From positions 1-22,078 of the forward strand of contig CACYEW010000146.1 of NCBI GenBank assembly GCA_902773455.1: a stretch of DNA of 22,078 nucleotides. Reading direction: 5' to 3'. Below the pieces are notes generated by a model, which saw nothing but the letters and a program-made list of their open reading frames with translations, was not told the origin of the DNA and did no database searches. Position 1 is the stretch's first letter; every line of letters starts with the position of its first letter. Origin of the DNA: an uncultured Ruminococcus sp. (GTDB lineage Bacteria; Bacillota; Clostridia; Oscillospirales; CAG-272). Shown piece after piece: positions 6,065-14,521 of this stretch. Made by a program: the position numbers and the translations under genes.

Positions 6065-8449
6065 ATGAACGAAACAGACAGATTTATAAAAGCGAGAAAA
6101 ACGCTTGAATTCGAAAAAATACTTCGGATGCTTGCCGAATGCGCGACGACGGAAGGAGCGAAAGAAGAAGCTCTTTCGGCAGCTCCGTATACGGATAAGA
6201 AAAAGATAACGGAGCTTCAGACGGAAACGGACGACGCGAGAAGGCTGTTCATATCGAAAGGCGAACCCTCGTTCGGTCAGATAAAGAACGTTCTGCCGCT
6301 GATAGAACGCGCAGATAAAGGCGCCGTACTGTCGGCTGCCGAAATACTCGAATGCGCAAACGTGCTCCGGACCACGAGAGGCGTATCCGATTATTTCAAG
6401 ACCGAAAGAAAATACGAGACTTCACTCGACACAGTATTCGAGCGCCTCATGCCGGACAGAACGCTCGAACGCGCGATATACGCGGCGATCATAAGCGCAG
6501 ATATGATAGCGGACGACGCAAGCACGGCTCTTTCGGATATCAGAAGAAAAATAAGAAACGCGAACAACAGGATAAGAGAAACGCTTCAGAAATACATTAC
6601 AGGCGACGCGTACGCCAAATACCTGCAGGAGAATATTATAACTCTGCGCAACGGCAGATACGTCATTCCCGTAAAGCAGGAATACAGAAACGAGATCAAA
6701 GGTCTCGTGCACGATACGTCGTCGTCAGGCGCCACGCTTTTTATCGAGCCTATGGCGGCGGTCGAGGCGAACAACGAACTGAAGGTGCTCGAACGCGCCG
6801 AGCAGGAAGAGATCGAACGTATCCTTTCCGATTTTTCCGCGCGCATTTCGGAGCAGTCCGAAGTGCTGAAGCTCGATTACTACAACCTTATATATTTGTC
6901 TTACGCGTTTGCAAGAGGAAAGCTCGCCGTAAGACTGAACGCTTTCATGCCCGAATATACGGAAAAACGGGAGATAGAGCTTATAAACGCCCGTCACCCG
7001 CTGCTCGATCCGGCAAAAGCGGTGCCGATAACCGTAAGGCTCGGCGGTGAATTCGATACGCTCGTTATAACCGGACCGAATACCGGCGGCAAGACAGTCA
7101 CGGAAAAAACGATAGGTCTGCTTGTCATGATGGCGCAGACGGGACTGCAGATCCCCGCCGCCGAAGGCAGTAAACTGTGCGTTTTCGACGGGATATCGGC
7201 TGATATCGGTGACGAACAGTCGATAGAGCAGTCACTTTCCACGTTCTCCGCGCATATGGTGAATATAGTGGAAATACTGAACGACGTAACGTCTGAAACC
7301 CTCGTTCTTTTCGACGAGCTCGGAGCGGGCACCGATCCGGTCGAAGGTGCGGCTCTCGCCGTGGCGATACTCGAAGCGGTAAGAGAAGCGGGCGCTTTAT
7401 GCGCCGCGACAACGCACTACGCCGAGCTGAAAGCGTACGCGATAGAAACGCCCGGAGTTATGAACGCGTCGTGTGAATTCGATATAGAAACCCTCAAACC
7501 GACGTACAGACTCATCATCGGGGCGCCCGGAAGATCCAACGCTTTCGCGATCGCGTCGAAGCTCGGACTTCCCGAGCGTATAATCGAACGCGCTTCGGCT
7601 TCGGTAAACCGCGAAAACAAACGCTTTGAAGACGTTATAACCAAGCTCGACGAGCAGAGAAACGAGATGACCGCGGCAAGGATGGCTGCCGAGGAAATGA
7701 AAGCGGAGCTTGAACGGTACAAAGCCGAATCGGAAGATGCGATCAGAAAGAACGTTGAAAGATCCGAAGCGGAGCTTGCAAAAGCGCAGGAGATCGCGAG
7801 AAAGACGGTCGAGTCGGCAAGAGCGTCAGCGGAATTCATATACGCGGAGCTTGATAAAGCCAAAAAACAGAAAACGAAAGAAGAGCGCGCGAAAGCTCTT
7901 GAAGAATCGCGGGCGGCTGTCAGAGCGAAGCTCGAAGAATACGACGATATCGAAAAAGAACCGGAAGACGACGGTTACGTTCTGCCGAGAATGCCGCGCG
8001 TCGGAGAGACGGTGTATCTGCGCAATCTCAAAACGAACGCCGTCGTTAATACCGAACCGGATAAAAACGGTATGCTGAACGTGAGCGCCGGCGCGATGAA
8101 GATCAAAGTCAGACTCGCGGATATAAGGATCGGCGAAGAGTATACGTCGAAAAGAGCGCCGAAGAAAAAAGAGGTCAAAAAAGTCCCCGATTTCACGCCC
8201 TCCGCGGTAAGATCCGAAATAGATCTCCGCGGTAAGAACGGAGAAGAAGCGTGGCACGATGTCGATCTCTATCTCGATTCGGCAAGAAGAGCAAATCTCG
8301 GTCAGGTCACGCTGATCCACGGTAAAGGAACGGGAAGACTTCGCGAAATACTGAGAGACAGACTGAGACATGACAGCCGCGTAAGCGCTTTCCGCGAGGG
8401 CAGCTGGGGCGAAGGAGACGCCGGCGTTACGGTAGTAACACTTAAATAA
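6065..8449 (+). CDS. mutS2: MutS2 ATPase/SMR nuclease (RqcU)
   Basis: This is a 794-residue MutS2. It lacks the mismatch-recognition domains of MutS1 and keeps core helices, ATPase and a C-terminal SMR domain. Walker A GPNTGGKT is at about 337-344, the signature SADIGDEQSIEQSLSTFS near 378-396, and Walker B LVLFDELGAGTDP near 412-424. A long charged coiled coil runs from about 515 to 640. The SMR domain (about 716-794) has the DLRG and HGKGTG motifs expected of an active endonuclease. The family suppresses homologous recombination; in B. subtilis MutS2 (RqcU) also binds collided ribosomes and promotes their rescue, so the location beside ybeY and era is fitting. The start matches the family N-terminus (KTLEFEKIL). 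The best Shine-Dalgarno (AAGGAG) is about 18 bases away, unusually far. Confidence 0.94.
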   Translation: MNETDRFIKARKTLEFEKILRMLAECATTEGAKEEALSAAPYTDKKKITELQTETDDARRLFISKGEPSFGQIKNVLPLIERADKGAVLSAAEILECANVLRTTRGVSDYFKTERKYETSLDTVFERLMPDRTLERAIYAAIISADMIADDASTALSDIRRKIRNANNRIRETLQKYITGDAYAKYLQENIITLRNGRYVIPVKQEYRNEIKGLVHDTSSSGATLFIEPMAAVEANNELKVLERAEQEEIERILSDFSARISEQSEVLKLDYYNLIYLSYAFARGKLAVRLNAFMPEYTEKREIELINARHPLLDPAKAVPITVRLGGEFDTLVITGPNTGGKTVTEKTIGLLVMMAQTGLQIPAAEGSKLCVFDGISADIGDEQSIEQSLSTFSAHMVNIVEILNDVTSETLVLFDELGAGTDPVEGAALAVAILEAVREAGALCAATTHYAELKAYAIETPGVMNASCEFDIETLKPTYRLIIGAPGRSNAFAIASKLGLPERIIERASASVNRENKRFEDVITKLDEQRNEMTAARMAAEEMKAELERYKAESEDAIRKNVERSEAELAKAQEIARKTVESARASAEFIYAELDKAKKQKTKEERAKALEESRAAVRAKLEEYDDIEKEPEDDGYVLPRMPRVGETVYLRNLKTNAVVNTEPDKNGMLNVSAGAMKIKVRLADIRIGEEYTSKRAPKKKEVKKVPDFTPSAVRSEIDLRGKNGEEAWHDVDLYLDSARRANLGQVTLIHGKGTGRLREILRDRLRHDSRVSAFREGSWGEGDAGVTVVTLK

Positions 8450-8470
8450 CATTAAATTAAAATATATAAT
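8442..8470 (+). promoter_or_regulatory. Weak candidate promoter after mutS2
   Basis: An exact TATAAT at 8465-8470 lies 17 bases after TTAAAT (8442-8447) in the AT-rich 108-base gap between mutS2 and the acidic protein gene. The -35 match is poor and overlaps the mutS2 stop. The gap is otherwise featureless apart from the Shine-Dalgarno GGGAGG at 8541-8546. No terminator was seen for mutS2. Confidence 0.3.
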
Positions 8471-8557
8471 CAAAAATTGTTAAAAAAACTGATAGGATTA
8501 ACCGATCATAAGTTCTATATTTTATATAACAATACTTTTGCGGGAGGATATAAACAA

Positions 8558-8983
8558 ATGGCGGTCGCAAAATTTTACGATGAGATCGACGGCATACTCG
8601 ATTCGATGACGGAGTATCTCGGTCTTCAGGATGACGACGACTATTACGACGATATTTTCGGCGAAGACGAAGAAGACGATGATGACGACGATTATATAGA
8701 CGACGTGGTCTGCACGCGCGACGACGTTGAAAAATGCGGTGTGATACTCGAAAAATATATCGACGAGCTGGTCGATATATCAGCCGATCCGCACGACGAA
8801 CAGATAATGAAAGCTGTCGAGAAGACTGTCAAAAAGCTCAATAAACTGAACGAAGCGTGCGAATGCGAGCTTCTCGATTCGACGATAAGCGACGATATAT
8901 GCGAGTTCATACATAACGCGGCGGTCGAAGCGGGGCTTTCGGATATTCCGGAAAACGTCTGCGACGAATGGAGAGAATTCTGA
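8558..8983 (+). CDS. Acidic hypothetical protein (141 aa)
   Basis: I do not recognise this 141-residue protein. Its main feature is a very acidic, low-complexity stretch at about 25-49 made almost only of Asp, Glu and Tyr, including six aspartates in a row. A helical C-terminal part follows, rich in Glu/Asp/Lys with five cysteines (C51, C59, C100, C102, C114 approximately, plus one near the end). There is no signal peptide or membrane segment. I chose the ATG at 8558, with a GGGAGG Shine-Dalgarno upstream, over an in-frame TTG at 8477 that has no ribosome site. The stop overlaps the start of the next gene as TGATG, so it is translationally coupled to the TIM-barrel sugar gene. An acidic tail could be a metal-buffering, protein-binding or DNA-mimicking surface, but nothing in the sequence decides this. 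Confidence 0.7.
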   Translation: MAVAKFYDEIDGILDSMTEYLGLQDDDDYYDDIFGEDEEDDDDDDYIDDVVCTRDDVEKCGVILEKYIDELVDISADPHDEQIMKAVEKTVKKLNKLNEACECELLDSTISDDICEFIHNAAVEAGLSDIPENVCDEWREF

Positions 8984-9753
8984 TGGAAAAGACCGGAATG
9001 AGACTCGGCGCGCAGCTCTATACCGTACGCGAGTATATGAAAACGCGGGAAGACTTTAAGAATACCATGAGAAAGACCGCTGCGATCGGATACGGATGCG
9101 TTCAGGTATCCGGCGCGGCGGACGCTCCTGCCGAGACAATTAAAGAGATGAGAGACGAAACGGGTATGGACGTGATCATAACTCATTCTCCGGCAGACCG
9201 CATCCTTCACGATACGGACAAGCTGATAGAAGAGCATATCTCGTACGGCGCGAAGGCGATCGGCATCGGTTCCATAGGCGCGTACAGTCACGATCCGGAC
9301 GGATATAAACGCTTCTGCTCGGATTTTGCCGCGGCGGCTGAAAAGATCAGAAGCGCGGGTCTCGTATTCAGTTACCACAATCACAGATTTGAATTTGAAA
9401 AATACGGCGATAAAACGGGTATCGAGATATTACTTGAAAATTCCGATCCCGAAGCGCTGAAAATGACGTTCGACACGTACTGGGCTGTCGCGGGCGGAGT
9501 CGATCCGTGCAAATTCATACGCGACCATAAAGACCGTATCTTCTGCACGCATCTGAAGGATATGACCGTCAAAGACGATAAACAGACGATGATCGAGGTC
9601 GGCGACGGCAATATGAATTTCGAAGCGATACTGCAAACGTGCTGCGAATGCGGTATCAAGTATCATTTCGTCGAGCAGGATATCGTTACGATGAACGCTT
9701 TCGATTCGCTTCAGCGAAGCTATCGCAACCTTACGGAGATGTATTTCGGATGA
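8983..9753 (+). CDS. Sugar phosphate isomerase/epimerase family protein 1 (xylose-isomerase-like TIM barrel)
   Basis: This is a 256-residue single-domain protein of the xylose isomerase-like TIM-barrel superfamily (AP endonuclease family 2 type), which includes IolI, IolE and tagatose/allulose epimerases. The family-typical start MRLGAQLYTVR is present. Metal/substrate candidates are the YHNH motif (131-134), FDTYW, HLKDM, the EVGDGN string and the late VEQD. These are the usual ends of the barrel strands that bind a divalent metal. The protein is cytosolic. The exact reaction is unclear: sugar, sugar-phosphate or inosose chemistry would all fit. The start at 8983 overlaps the previous stop (TGATG) and has GGAGAG seven bases upstream; the longer in-frame ATG at 8968 lacks a site. 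It overlaps the next gene by 4 bases, and that gene is also a TIM-barrel isomerase. Confidence 0.82.
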   Translation: MEKTGMRLGAQLYTVREYMKTREDFKNTMRKTAAIGYGCVQVSGAADAPAETIKEMRDETGMDVIITHSPADRILHDTDKLIEEHISYGAKAIGIGSIGAYSHDPDGYKRFCSDFAAAAEKIRSAGLVFSYHNHRFEFEKYGDKTGIEILLENSDPEALKMTFDTYWAVAGGVDPCKFIRDHKDRIFCTHLKDMTVKDDKQTMIEVGDGNMNFEAILQTCCECGIKYHFVEQDIVTMNAFDSLQRSYRNLTEMYFG

Positions 9754-10607
9754 AGAATTTCACGCTTTCGGCTTTTGCGGACGAGTATTCGCCCGACGTG
9801 ACGTTACAGATAAAAGCGCTCGCGGAAAACGGGATAGATCTTATAGAACCGCGCGGAGTTTTCGGCAAGAACATTTCCGAACTGACCGAAAAGGAAGCCG
9901 AAAGGCTTGCGTCTATGCTTGACGAAGCCGGTATCGGAATTTCCGCGATCGGATCGCCCGCCGGAAAAGCGACCTTTGAAAGCATAGACGGGCATCTTGC
10001 GGTTTATGAAAACATAATCCGCATATCAAAAATACTCGGCGCAAAACGCATACGCGGATTTTCATTCTACTGCGATCCCGGAAAAGACAGAGACGCGGTA
10101 ATGAAAACGCTTTACAAAATGATAAATTCCGCGTCAAAGGAAGGGCTGCTTTACTGCCACGAAAACGAAAAAGGAATTTACGGAGATACGGCCGAAAGAT
10201 GCCTCGACATAATGCAGACGTTTAACGGAGGAGTCGGCTGCGTATTCGATCCGGCGAATTTCATACAGTGCGGCGAGGATCCGGCGAAAGCCTTCGACGT
10301 TCTTTATCCGTACGTTACGTATATGCACGTGAAAGACGCGCTTTACGACGGCACCGTCACCGCCGCGGGCGAAGGCGAAGGGCATATCGGCGATATGCTT
10401 TGCAGACTTTACAAAGACGGTAAACAAACGGTATTGACGCTCGAGCCGCATCTTAAAACGTTCAAAGGTCTGACTGAGCTTGAAAACGGCGAGCGTACAA
10501 AGATCAGAACGGCGTTTTCGTCGAACGAAGAAGCGTTCTTATACGCTTTGGAAAAATTGAAAACAATAATCAAAAACATAAAAACGGAGGATTCTGAAAA
10601 TGGCTGA
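9750..10607 (+). CDS. Sugar phosphate isomerase/epimerase family protein 2 (xylose-isomerase-like TIM barrel)
   Basis: This is a 285-residue second member of the same TIM-barrel superfamily, only distantly similar to its upstream neighbour. Metal-site candidates are the IEPR string near residue 30, CHENE (136-140), FDPANF, HVKDA, the GEGEG turn and LEPHL. It has the E/D/H/E arrangement typical of isomerases and epimerases in the family. It starts at an ATGA overlap with the previous gene (9750-9753) and runs 8 bases into rhamnulokinase, so the three are tightly coupled. The likely role is supplying or interconverting the ketose substrate for the kinase, but canonical L-rhamnose isomerase (RhaA, about 420 residues) is a different, longer protein. 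An alternative is an inositol/inosose enzyme. A longer open frame starting at 9639 overlaps the previous gene and is not the likely start. Confidence 0.82.
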   Translation: MKNFTLSAFADEYSPDVTLQIKALAENGIDLIEPRGVFGKNISELTEKEAERLASMLDEAGIGISAIGSPAGKATFESIDGHLAVYENIIRISKILGAKRIRGFSFYCDPGKDRDAVMKTLYKMINSASKEGLLYCHENEKGIYGDTAERCLDIMQTFNGGVGCVFDPANFIQCGEDPAKAFDVLYPYVTYMHVKDALYDGTVTAAGEGEGHIGDMLCRLYKDGKQTVLTLEPHLKTFKGLTELENGERTKIRTAFSSNEEAFLYALEKLKTIIKNIKTEDSENG

Positions 10608-12078
10608 AATCAAAATGCTTGCCATAGACCTCGGCGCTTCGAGCGGCAGAGGTATAATCGGTAAGTTTGACGGCGAAAAACTGACTCTCAACGAAAACCA
10701 CAGATTCGCAAGCGAACCGGTGACCATCGCGGGCTCTTTCAACTGGGACATCATGAGGATATTCCACGAGATAAAGCAGGCGATAAACAAATGCGCGTTA
10801 TCCGAAGATAAGGATATCAAGGGCATCGGTATAGATACGTGGGGCGTAGACTACGGTTTTCTTGATAAGAAAGGAAAACTCCTGACAAACCCCGTCCATT
10901 ACAGAGACGCGAGAACGGTAGGCATTCAGGAGGAGGCTTTCAGAGTAATGCCTCCGGAAAAGCTGTACGGCGTGACCGGCATTCAGTTCATGGATTTCAA
11001 CACGGTGTTCCAGCTCATCGCCGAGCTGCGCGACAATCCCGAGCTCGTCGCCGCCGCCGATAAGATGCTGTTCATACCCGACCTTCTGAACTATTTCCTC
11101 ACGGGCGTAAAACGCACGGAGTATTCGATCGCTTCCACGGGCGCTTTGCTCGACGCAAAAACGAGAAACTGGGCGTGGGACGTTATTGACGCATACAATA
11201 TCCCGAGAAGACTGTTTACCGATATAAGTATGCCCGGCAGTACGGTCGGTCCGCTCCTTCCGTCGCTTTGCGAAGAACTCGGAGACATCAGAGCGAACGT
11301 CATCAACGTCGCGGCGCACGATACCGCGAGCGCCGTCGTGGCGGTACCCGCCAAAGGCAACGATTTCGTTTACATTTCGAGCGGTACGTGGTCGCTTATG
11401 GGTACGGAGATCCCCGAACCGATCGTCAACGAATCCTCGCTTAAATATAACTTCACGAATGAAGGCGGTTTCGGCGGAACGATCAGATTCCTCAAGAATA
11501 TAATGGGACTCTGGATCGAGCAGGAATCGCGCCGTCAGTGGATCAGAGAAGGCGAAAAGTATTCTTACGACGAGCTTTCCGATATGGCTATGGCTTCGAA
11601 ACCGCTGCAGTCGCTCATCAACCCCGACGATCCGGCGTTCGTCGCTCCCGGAAACATACCGAAGAGGATCTGCGAATACTGCGAGAAGACCGGTCAGCAC
11701 GTGCCGGAAAACAAAGGCGAGATCGTCCGCGCGATATTCGATTCGCTCGCTCTCCGTTACAGATGGGCTGTTGAAGCGATAGACGATATGAAAGGCAAAC
11801 GCACGCCGTTCATCAACATCGTCGGCGGCGGCTGCAAGGAAGAACCGCTTTGCCGTCTCTGCGCTGATTCCTGCAACAGACCCGTTTACGCAGGTCCGGT
11901 CGAAGGTACGGCGATAGGCAACCTCCTCGTTCAGCTGATAGCTCTCGGAGAGATAAAAGACCTTGCCGAAGCGCGTCAGATCATCAGAAACAGCTTTGAA
12001 ATAAAAGAATATCAGCCTTCCGGCAATTCCGAAATGTGGGATGAAGCTTACGAGAGATTTCTTAAGCTTATCAAATGA
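10600..12078 (+). CDS. rhaB: Rhamnulokinase
   Basis: This is a 492-residue FGGY-family sugar kinase matching rhamnulokinase, which phosphorylates L-rhamnulose to L-rhamnulose 1-phosphate in the cytosol using ATP. Family marks are the N-terminal DLGASSGR (10-17), GIDTWGVDYGFLD, the NPVHYRDART string, the IPDLLNYFLTG-YSIAST region typical of RhaB rather than xylulokinase, the phosphate-loop region YISSGTWSLMGTE, and GGGCKEEPLCRLCADSCNRPV near the end. Length is normal. The Shine-Dalgarno (GGAGG) lies just upstream, and the start sits inside the end of the preceding gene. No rhaA, rhaD or transporter is in the window, so the pathway is either completed elsewhere or uses the two TIM-barrel proteins. 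Related deoxy-ketose kinases (fuculokinase) are the main alternative. Confidence 0.87.
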   Translation: MAEIKMLAIDLGASSGRGIIGKFDGEKLTLNENHRFASEPVTIAGSFNWDIMRIFHEIKQAINKCALSEDKDIKGIGIDTWGVDYGFLDKKGKLLTNPVHYRDARTVGIQEEAFRVMPPEKLYGVTGIQFMDFNTVFQLIAELRDNPELVAAADKMLFIPDLLNYFLTGVKRTEYSIASTGALLDAKTRNWAWDVIDAYNIPRRLFTDISMPGSTVGPLLPSLCEELGDIRANVINVAAHDTASAVVAVPAKGNDFVYISSGTWSLMGTEIPEPIVNESSLKYNFTNEGGFGGTIRFLKNIMGLWIEQESRRQWIREGEKYSYDELSDMAMASKPLQSLINPDDPAFVAPGNIPKRICEYCEKTGQHVPENKGEIVRAIFDSLALRYRWAVEAIDDMKGKRTPFINIVGGGCKEEPLCRLCADSCNRPVYAGPVEGTAIGNLLVQLIALGEIKDLAEARQIIRNSFEIKEYQPSGNSEMWDEAYERFLKLIK

Positions 12079-13406
12079 TCGGTAAAAGAATCATAAAGAA
12101 TACCGTTTCGGCTCTCCTTTTATGCGCCGTATCCGTTCTTACCTCGTGCGGCGCGGTAAAGCCCGCGGAAACGGAAACGGAGAAGCAGGTCACGGCTCTT
12201 CTGACCGTAACGGAAGAGACGGAAAGAAGCGCGCCCGATACGATCCCGGATATATGGGGCGAAAGCACGACCGGCTGCGAGACAGGCGAGGATACCGAAA
12301 GCGAAACAACGACGGACCCGCCGCCCGAGACGACCGGATCCGCATTCGAAGAAACGCGTATAACGTTCCGCGGCTTCGGAGACAATCTCGTATACCGTTC
12401 TACGTTCGTTCAATCGCTGAAAGACGACAAAACGTACGATTTCAAGCCGAAATACGAAGGCGTAAAGGATCTGATAGAAAGCGTCGATATCGCTTACGTC
12501 AATCAGGAAACGCCGATGTGCGGCGAAAAATACGGCTATTCGGGTTATCCGCATTTCAACGGTCCGAACGAAATGGGCGTAAACCTCGTTGAGCTCGGCT
12601 TCGACGTTATCGGTTTTGCGAACAACCACGTGACCGATATGGCGAAGGAGCATAAAACGAGCGTTTCGGAAATGATCGATTTTACCGATACGCTCGACGC
12701 GCTGATCATTGGTCTGCACCGCGATGAAGACGATTTCGAAAGGATCCGCGTATACGAATGCAAGGGCGTGAAGATCGCGTTTCTGGCTTATACATACGGT
12801 ACGAACTGGTTCGCGCAGGAATGTCAGCCCGAGAGAGTCGTCGGCGCGTATATCCCCGTTTACGACGAGGAAAAGATAACGCGTCAGATAACGAAAGCGA
12901 AAGAGATCGCCGACGTTATCGCGGTGACGATACACTGGGGCAAAGAAAACTCGTTTGTCCCTAACGCGGAGCAGACGTATTACGCGCAGCTTATGGCCGA
13001 TCTCGGCGCGGACGTTATAATCGGTCATCATCCGCACGTCGTTCAGAAAATCGAATGGATCGACGGAAAAGACGGTCACAAAACGCTTTGCTATTATTCT
13101 CTCGGCAACGGTCTTAACGCGCAGGATAAGCTTAACAATATGGTCGGTATCACCGCGGATTTCGAGATCGTGCAGAGCGACAGCGGAGTTCATATAGAAA
13201 ACGCGTCGTGCACGCCGATATTCAACGTGATGGAGCCGGGATACAAGGATATACATCTCATAAAACTCTGCGATCTTACGGAAGATATCGCAAAGAAGCA
13301 TCACTGCAATAAAACCGACCGGACGGTGACGGTCGAAAAAGCGTACAGGATCGTAACGGATCATATAAACAGAGAATTCCTTCCGGATTACTTATTTACA
13401 GAATAG
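12075..13406 (+). CDS. CapA-domain lipoprotein (poly-gamma-glutamate synthesis-like)
   Basis: This is a 443-residue predicted lipoprotein. A basic N-terminus and hydrophobic core end in the lipobox LTSC with Cys25. A Thr/Glu/Pro-rich linker (about 26-90) spaces it from the membrane. A CapA/PGA_cap metallophosphatase-like domain follows. Its motifs are GFGDN (about 97-103), NQETP (about 141-147), FANNHVTDM (about 181-189), HWGKE, GHHPHVVQ (about 316-323) and YSLGNG (about 340-345), the metal-ligand sequence pattern of the family. In Bacillus CapA/PgsA the domain helps make or export poly-gamma-glutamate, but the membrane ligase genes capB and capC are absent here, so a role in other cell-surface chemistry is as likely. 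The start overlaps the rhaB stop (ATGA). Confidence 0.85.
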   Translation: MIGKRIIKNTVSALLLCAVSVLTSCGAVKPAETETEKQVTALLTVTEETERSAPDTIPDIWGESTTGCETGEDTESETTTDPPPETTGSAFEETRITFRGFGDNLVYRSTFVQSLKDDKTYDFKPKYEGVKDLIESVDIAYVNQETPMCGEKYGYSGYPHFNGPNEMGVNLVELGFDVIGFANNHVTDMAKEHKTSVSEMIDFTDTLDALIIGLHRDEDDFERIRVYECKGVKIAFLAYTYGTNWFAQECQPERVVGAYIPVYDEEKITRQITKAKEIADVIAVTIHWGKENSFVPNAEQTYYAQLMADLGADVIIGHHPHVVQKIEWIDGKDGHKTLCYYSLGNGLNAQDKLNNMVGITADFEIVQSDSGVHIENASCTPIFNVMEPGYKDIHLIKLCDLTEDIAKKHHCNKTDRTVTVEKAYRIVTDHINREFLPDYLFTE

Positions 13407-13416
13407 GAGAAAACTT

Positions 13417-14454
13417 ATGTCATTATTACTTGACGAAATTTGCGAACAGCCTCAAATACTCATGAAGTTAGGCAAAGAAAGCGAAAAGACGGTCAAAGCG
13501 ATCGCCGACGAATACAAAAAGAGAGGACTTGAAGGCGTTTATTTCGCCGCTCGCGGCACGTCGGATCACGCCTGCGTTTACGCTCAGTATATCTACGCGA
13601 TAACCGCCGGCATTCCCTGCGAGCTCGGCACGCCGAGCGTCGTGACGAAATACGGCGCAAAGATCAACTACGGCAGACGTATGGTGATATGCGTTTCGCA
13701 GTCCGGCAAAGCGGAGGACGTTCTCGGAGTGCTGAAACAGGCAAACGATCGGGGATGCCTCACCGTCGCCGTTACGAACGACGTGAATTCGCCTCTCGCA
13801 AAAGCGGCGGAATATCATCTTTTCTGCTCGGCAAAAGAAGAAGTGAGCATCGCCGCAACAAAGACCTTTACGGCGCAGATGTATCTGCTCGCCCTGCTTT
13901 GCGCCGAGATCTCCGGATCGAAAGAGCTCAAAGCGCAGCTTGACGAAGTCGGTCAAAGAGCGGCTGAACTGCTGAAATACGCTCCCGCCGCGCTCGAAGC
14001 CAAGGTCACGAGATACAGATACGTCAAAAACGCGTTCATACTCGGCAGAGGCCTCGAATATCCGATAGCTCTTGAAGGCGCTCTGAAAATACTCGAAACG
14101 AACGCGATCAAAATGAAAGGCGCCGCGATAAGCGATTTCTATCACGGTCCGATCGCCCAGGTCTGCGAAGACGATCTCGCCATAGTGGTCGCCGGCAAAG
14201 GCGCCGTATACGACGACGCGCTCAAAATGATCGCCAAACTCCACGAGATCGGAGCCGAAGTGTTTGTGATAACCGACAACGAAGATCTTATCAAAGAAGA
14301 GAAGTACGGCATTCTTACTCCGGACGCCGGCGAGCTTGCGGCTCCGTTCATGTTCGCGATATGCGTACAGCTCTTCGCGTATTCTCTTACCGCCGTACGC
14401 GGCATAGATCCTAACGTGTCTAAGGTGCTCAAAAAGATCACCATAACAAAATAA
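13417..14454 (+). CDS. Two-SIS-domain sugar-phosphate isomerase/deaminase (GlmS C-terminal/NagB-II/AgaS-like)
   Basis: This is a 345-residue protein with two SIS domains and no glutaminase domain. First-domain marks are AARGTSDHA (44-52) and the phosphate-binding serine string SQSGKAED (94-101), followed by AVTND and ATKTFTAQ. Second-domain marks are GRGLEYPIALEGALKILE and FYHGPIAQ. This architecture fits glucosamine-6-phosphate deaminase type II (NagB-II) or the AgaS and FrlB-type amino-sugar enzymes, which act on 6-phosphorylated sugars in the cytosol. It lacks the N-terminal Cys nucleophile domain, so it is not glucosamine-6-phosphate synthase. The start has AGGAGA seven bases upstream, and the gap to the capA-like gene is 10 bases. 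Together with the NahK-like kinase 1.8 kb downstream it suggests amino-sugar metabolism. The exact substrate cannot be read from the sequence. Confidence 0.83.
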   Translation: MSLLLDEICEQPQILMKLGKESEKTVKAIADEYKKRGLEGVYFAARGTSDHACVYAQYIYAITAGIPCELGTPSVVTKYGAKINYGRRMVICVSQSGKAEDVLGVLKQANDRGCLTVAVTNDVNSPLAKAAEYHLFCSAKEEVSIAATKTFTAQMYLLALLCAEISGSKELKAQLDEVGQRAAELLKYAPAALEAKVTRYRYVKNAFILGRGLEYPIALEGALKILETNAIKMKGAAISDFYHGPIAQVCEDDLAIVVAGKGAVYDDALKMIAKLHEIGAEVFVITDNEDLIKEEKYGILTPDAGELAAPFMFAICVQLFAYSLTAVRGIDPNVSKVLKKITITK

Positions 14455-14521
14455 CAAAGCAACCGAAGCGTATGCGACGGTGCGCCGAGGTCAAATAAAA
14501 AACGTCGGGAAACGGGAAAAT

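Noticed and set aside
10798..11700. Minus-strand open frame of 300 codons
   Set aside because: It is antisense to rhamnulokinase and without family features.
12120..13364. Long minus-strand open frame of 414 codons
   Set aside because: It is antisense to the CapA-domain lipoprotein, has no family resemblance and no Shine-Dalgarno, and reflects codon bias of the real gene.
12075..13406. Poly-gamma-glutamate capsule operon
   Set aside because: Only the CapA-type domain is present; the ligase genes capB and capC are absent from the window.
13468..14457. Minus-strand open frame of 329 codons
   Set aside because: It is antisense to the SIS-domain gene, is Arg/Phe-rich, and has no recognisable domain.
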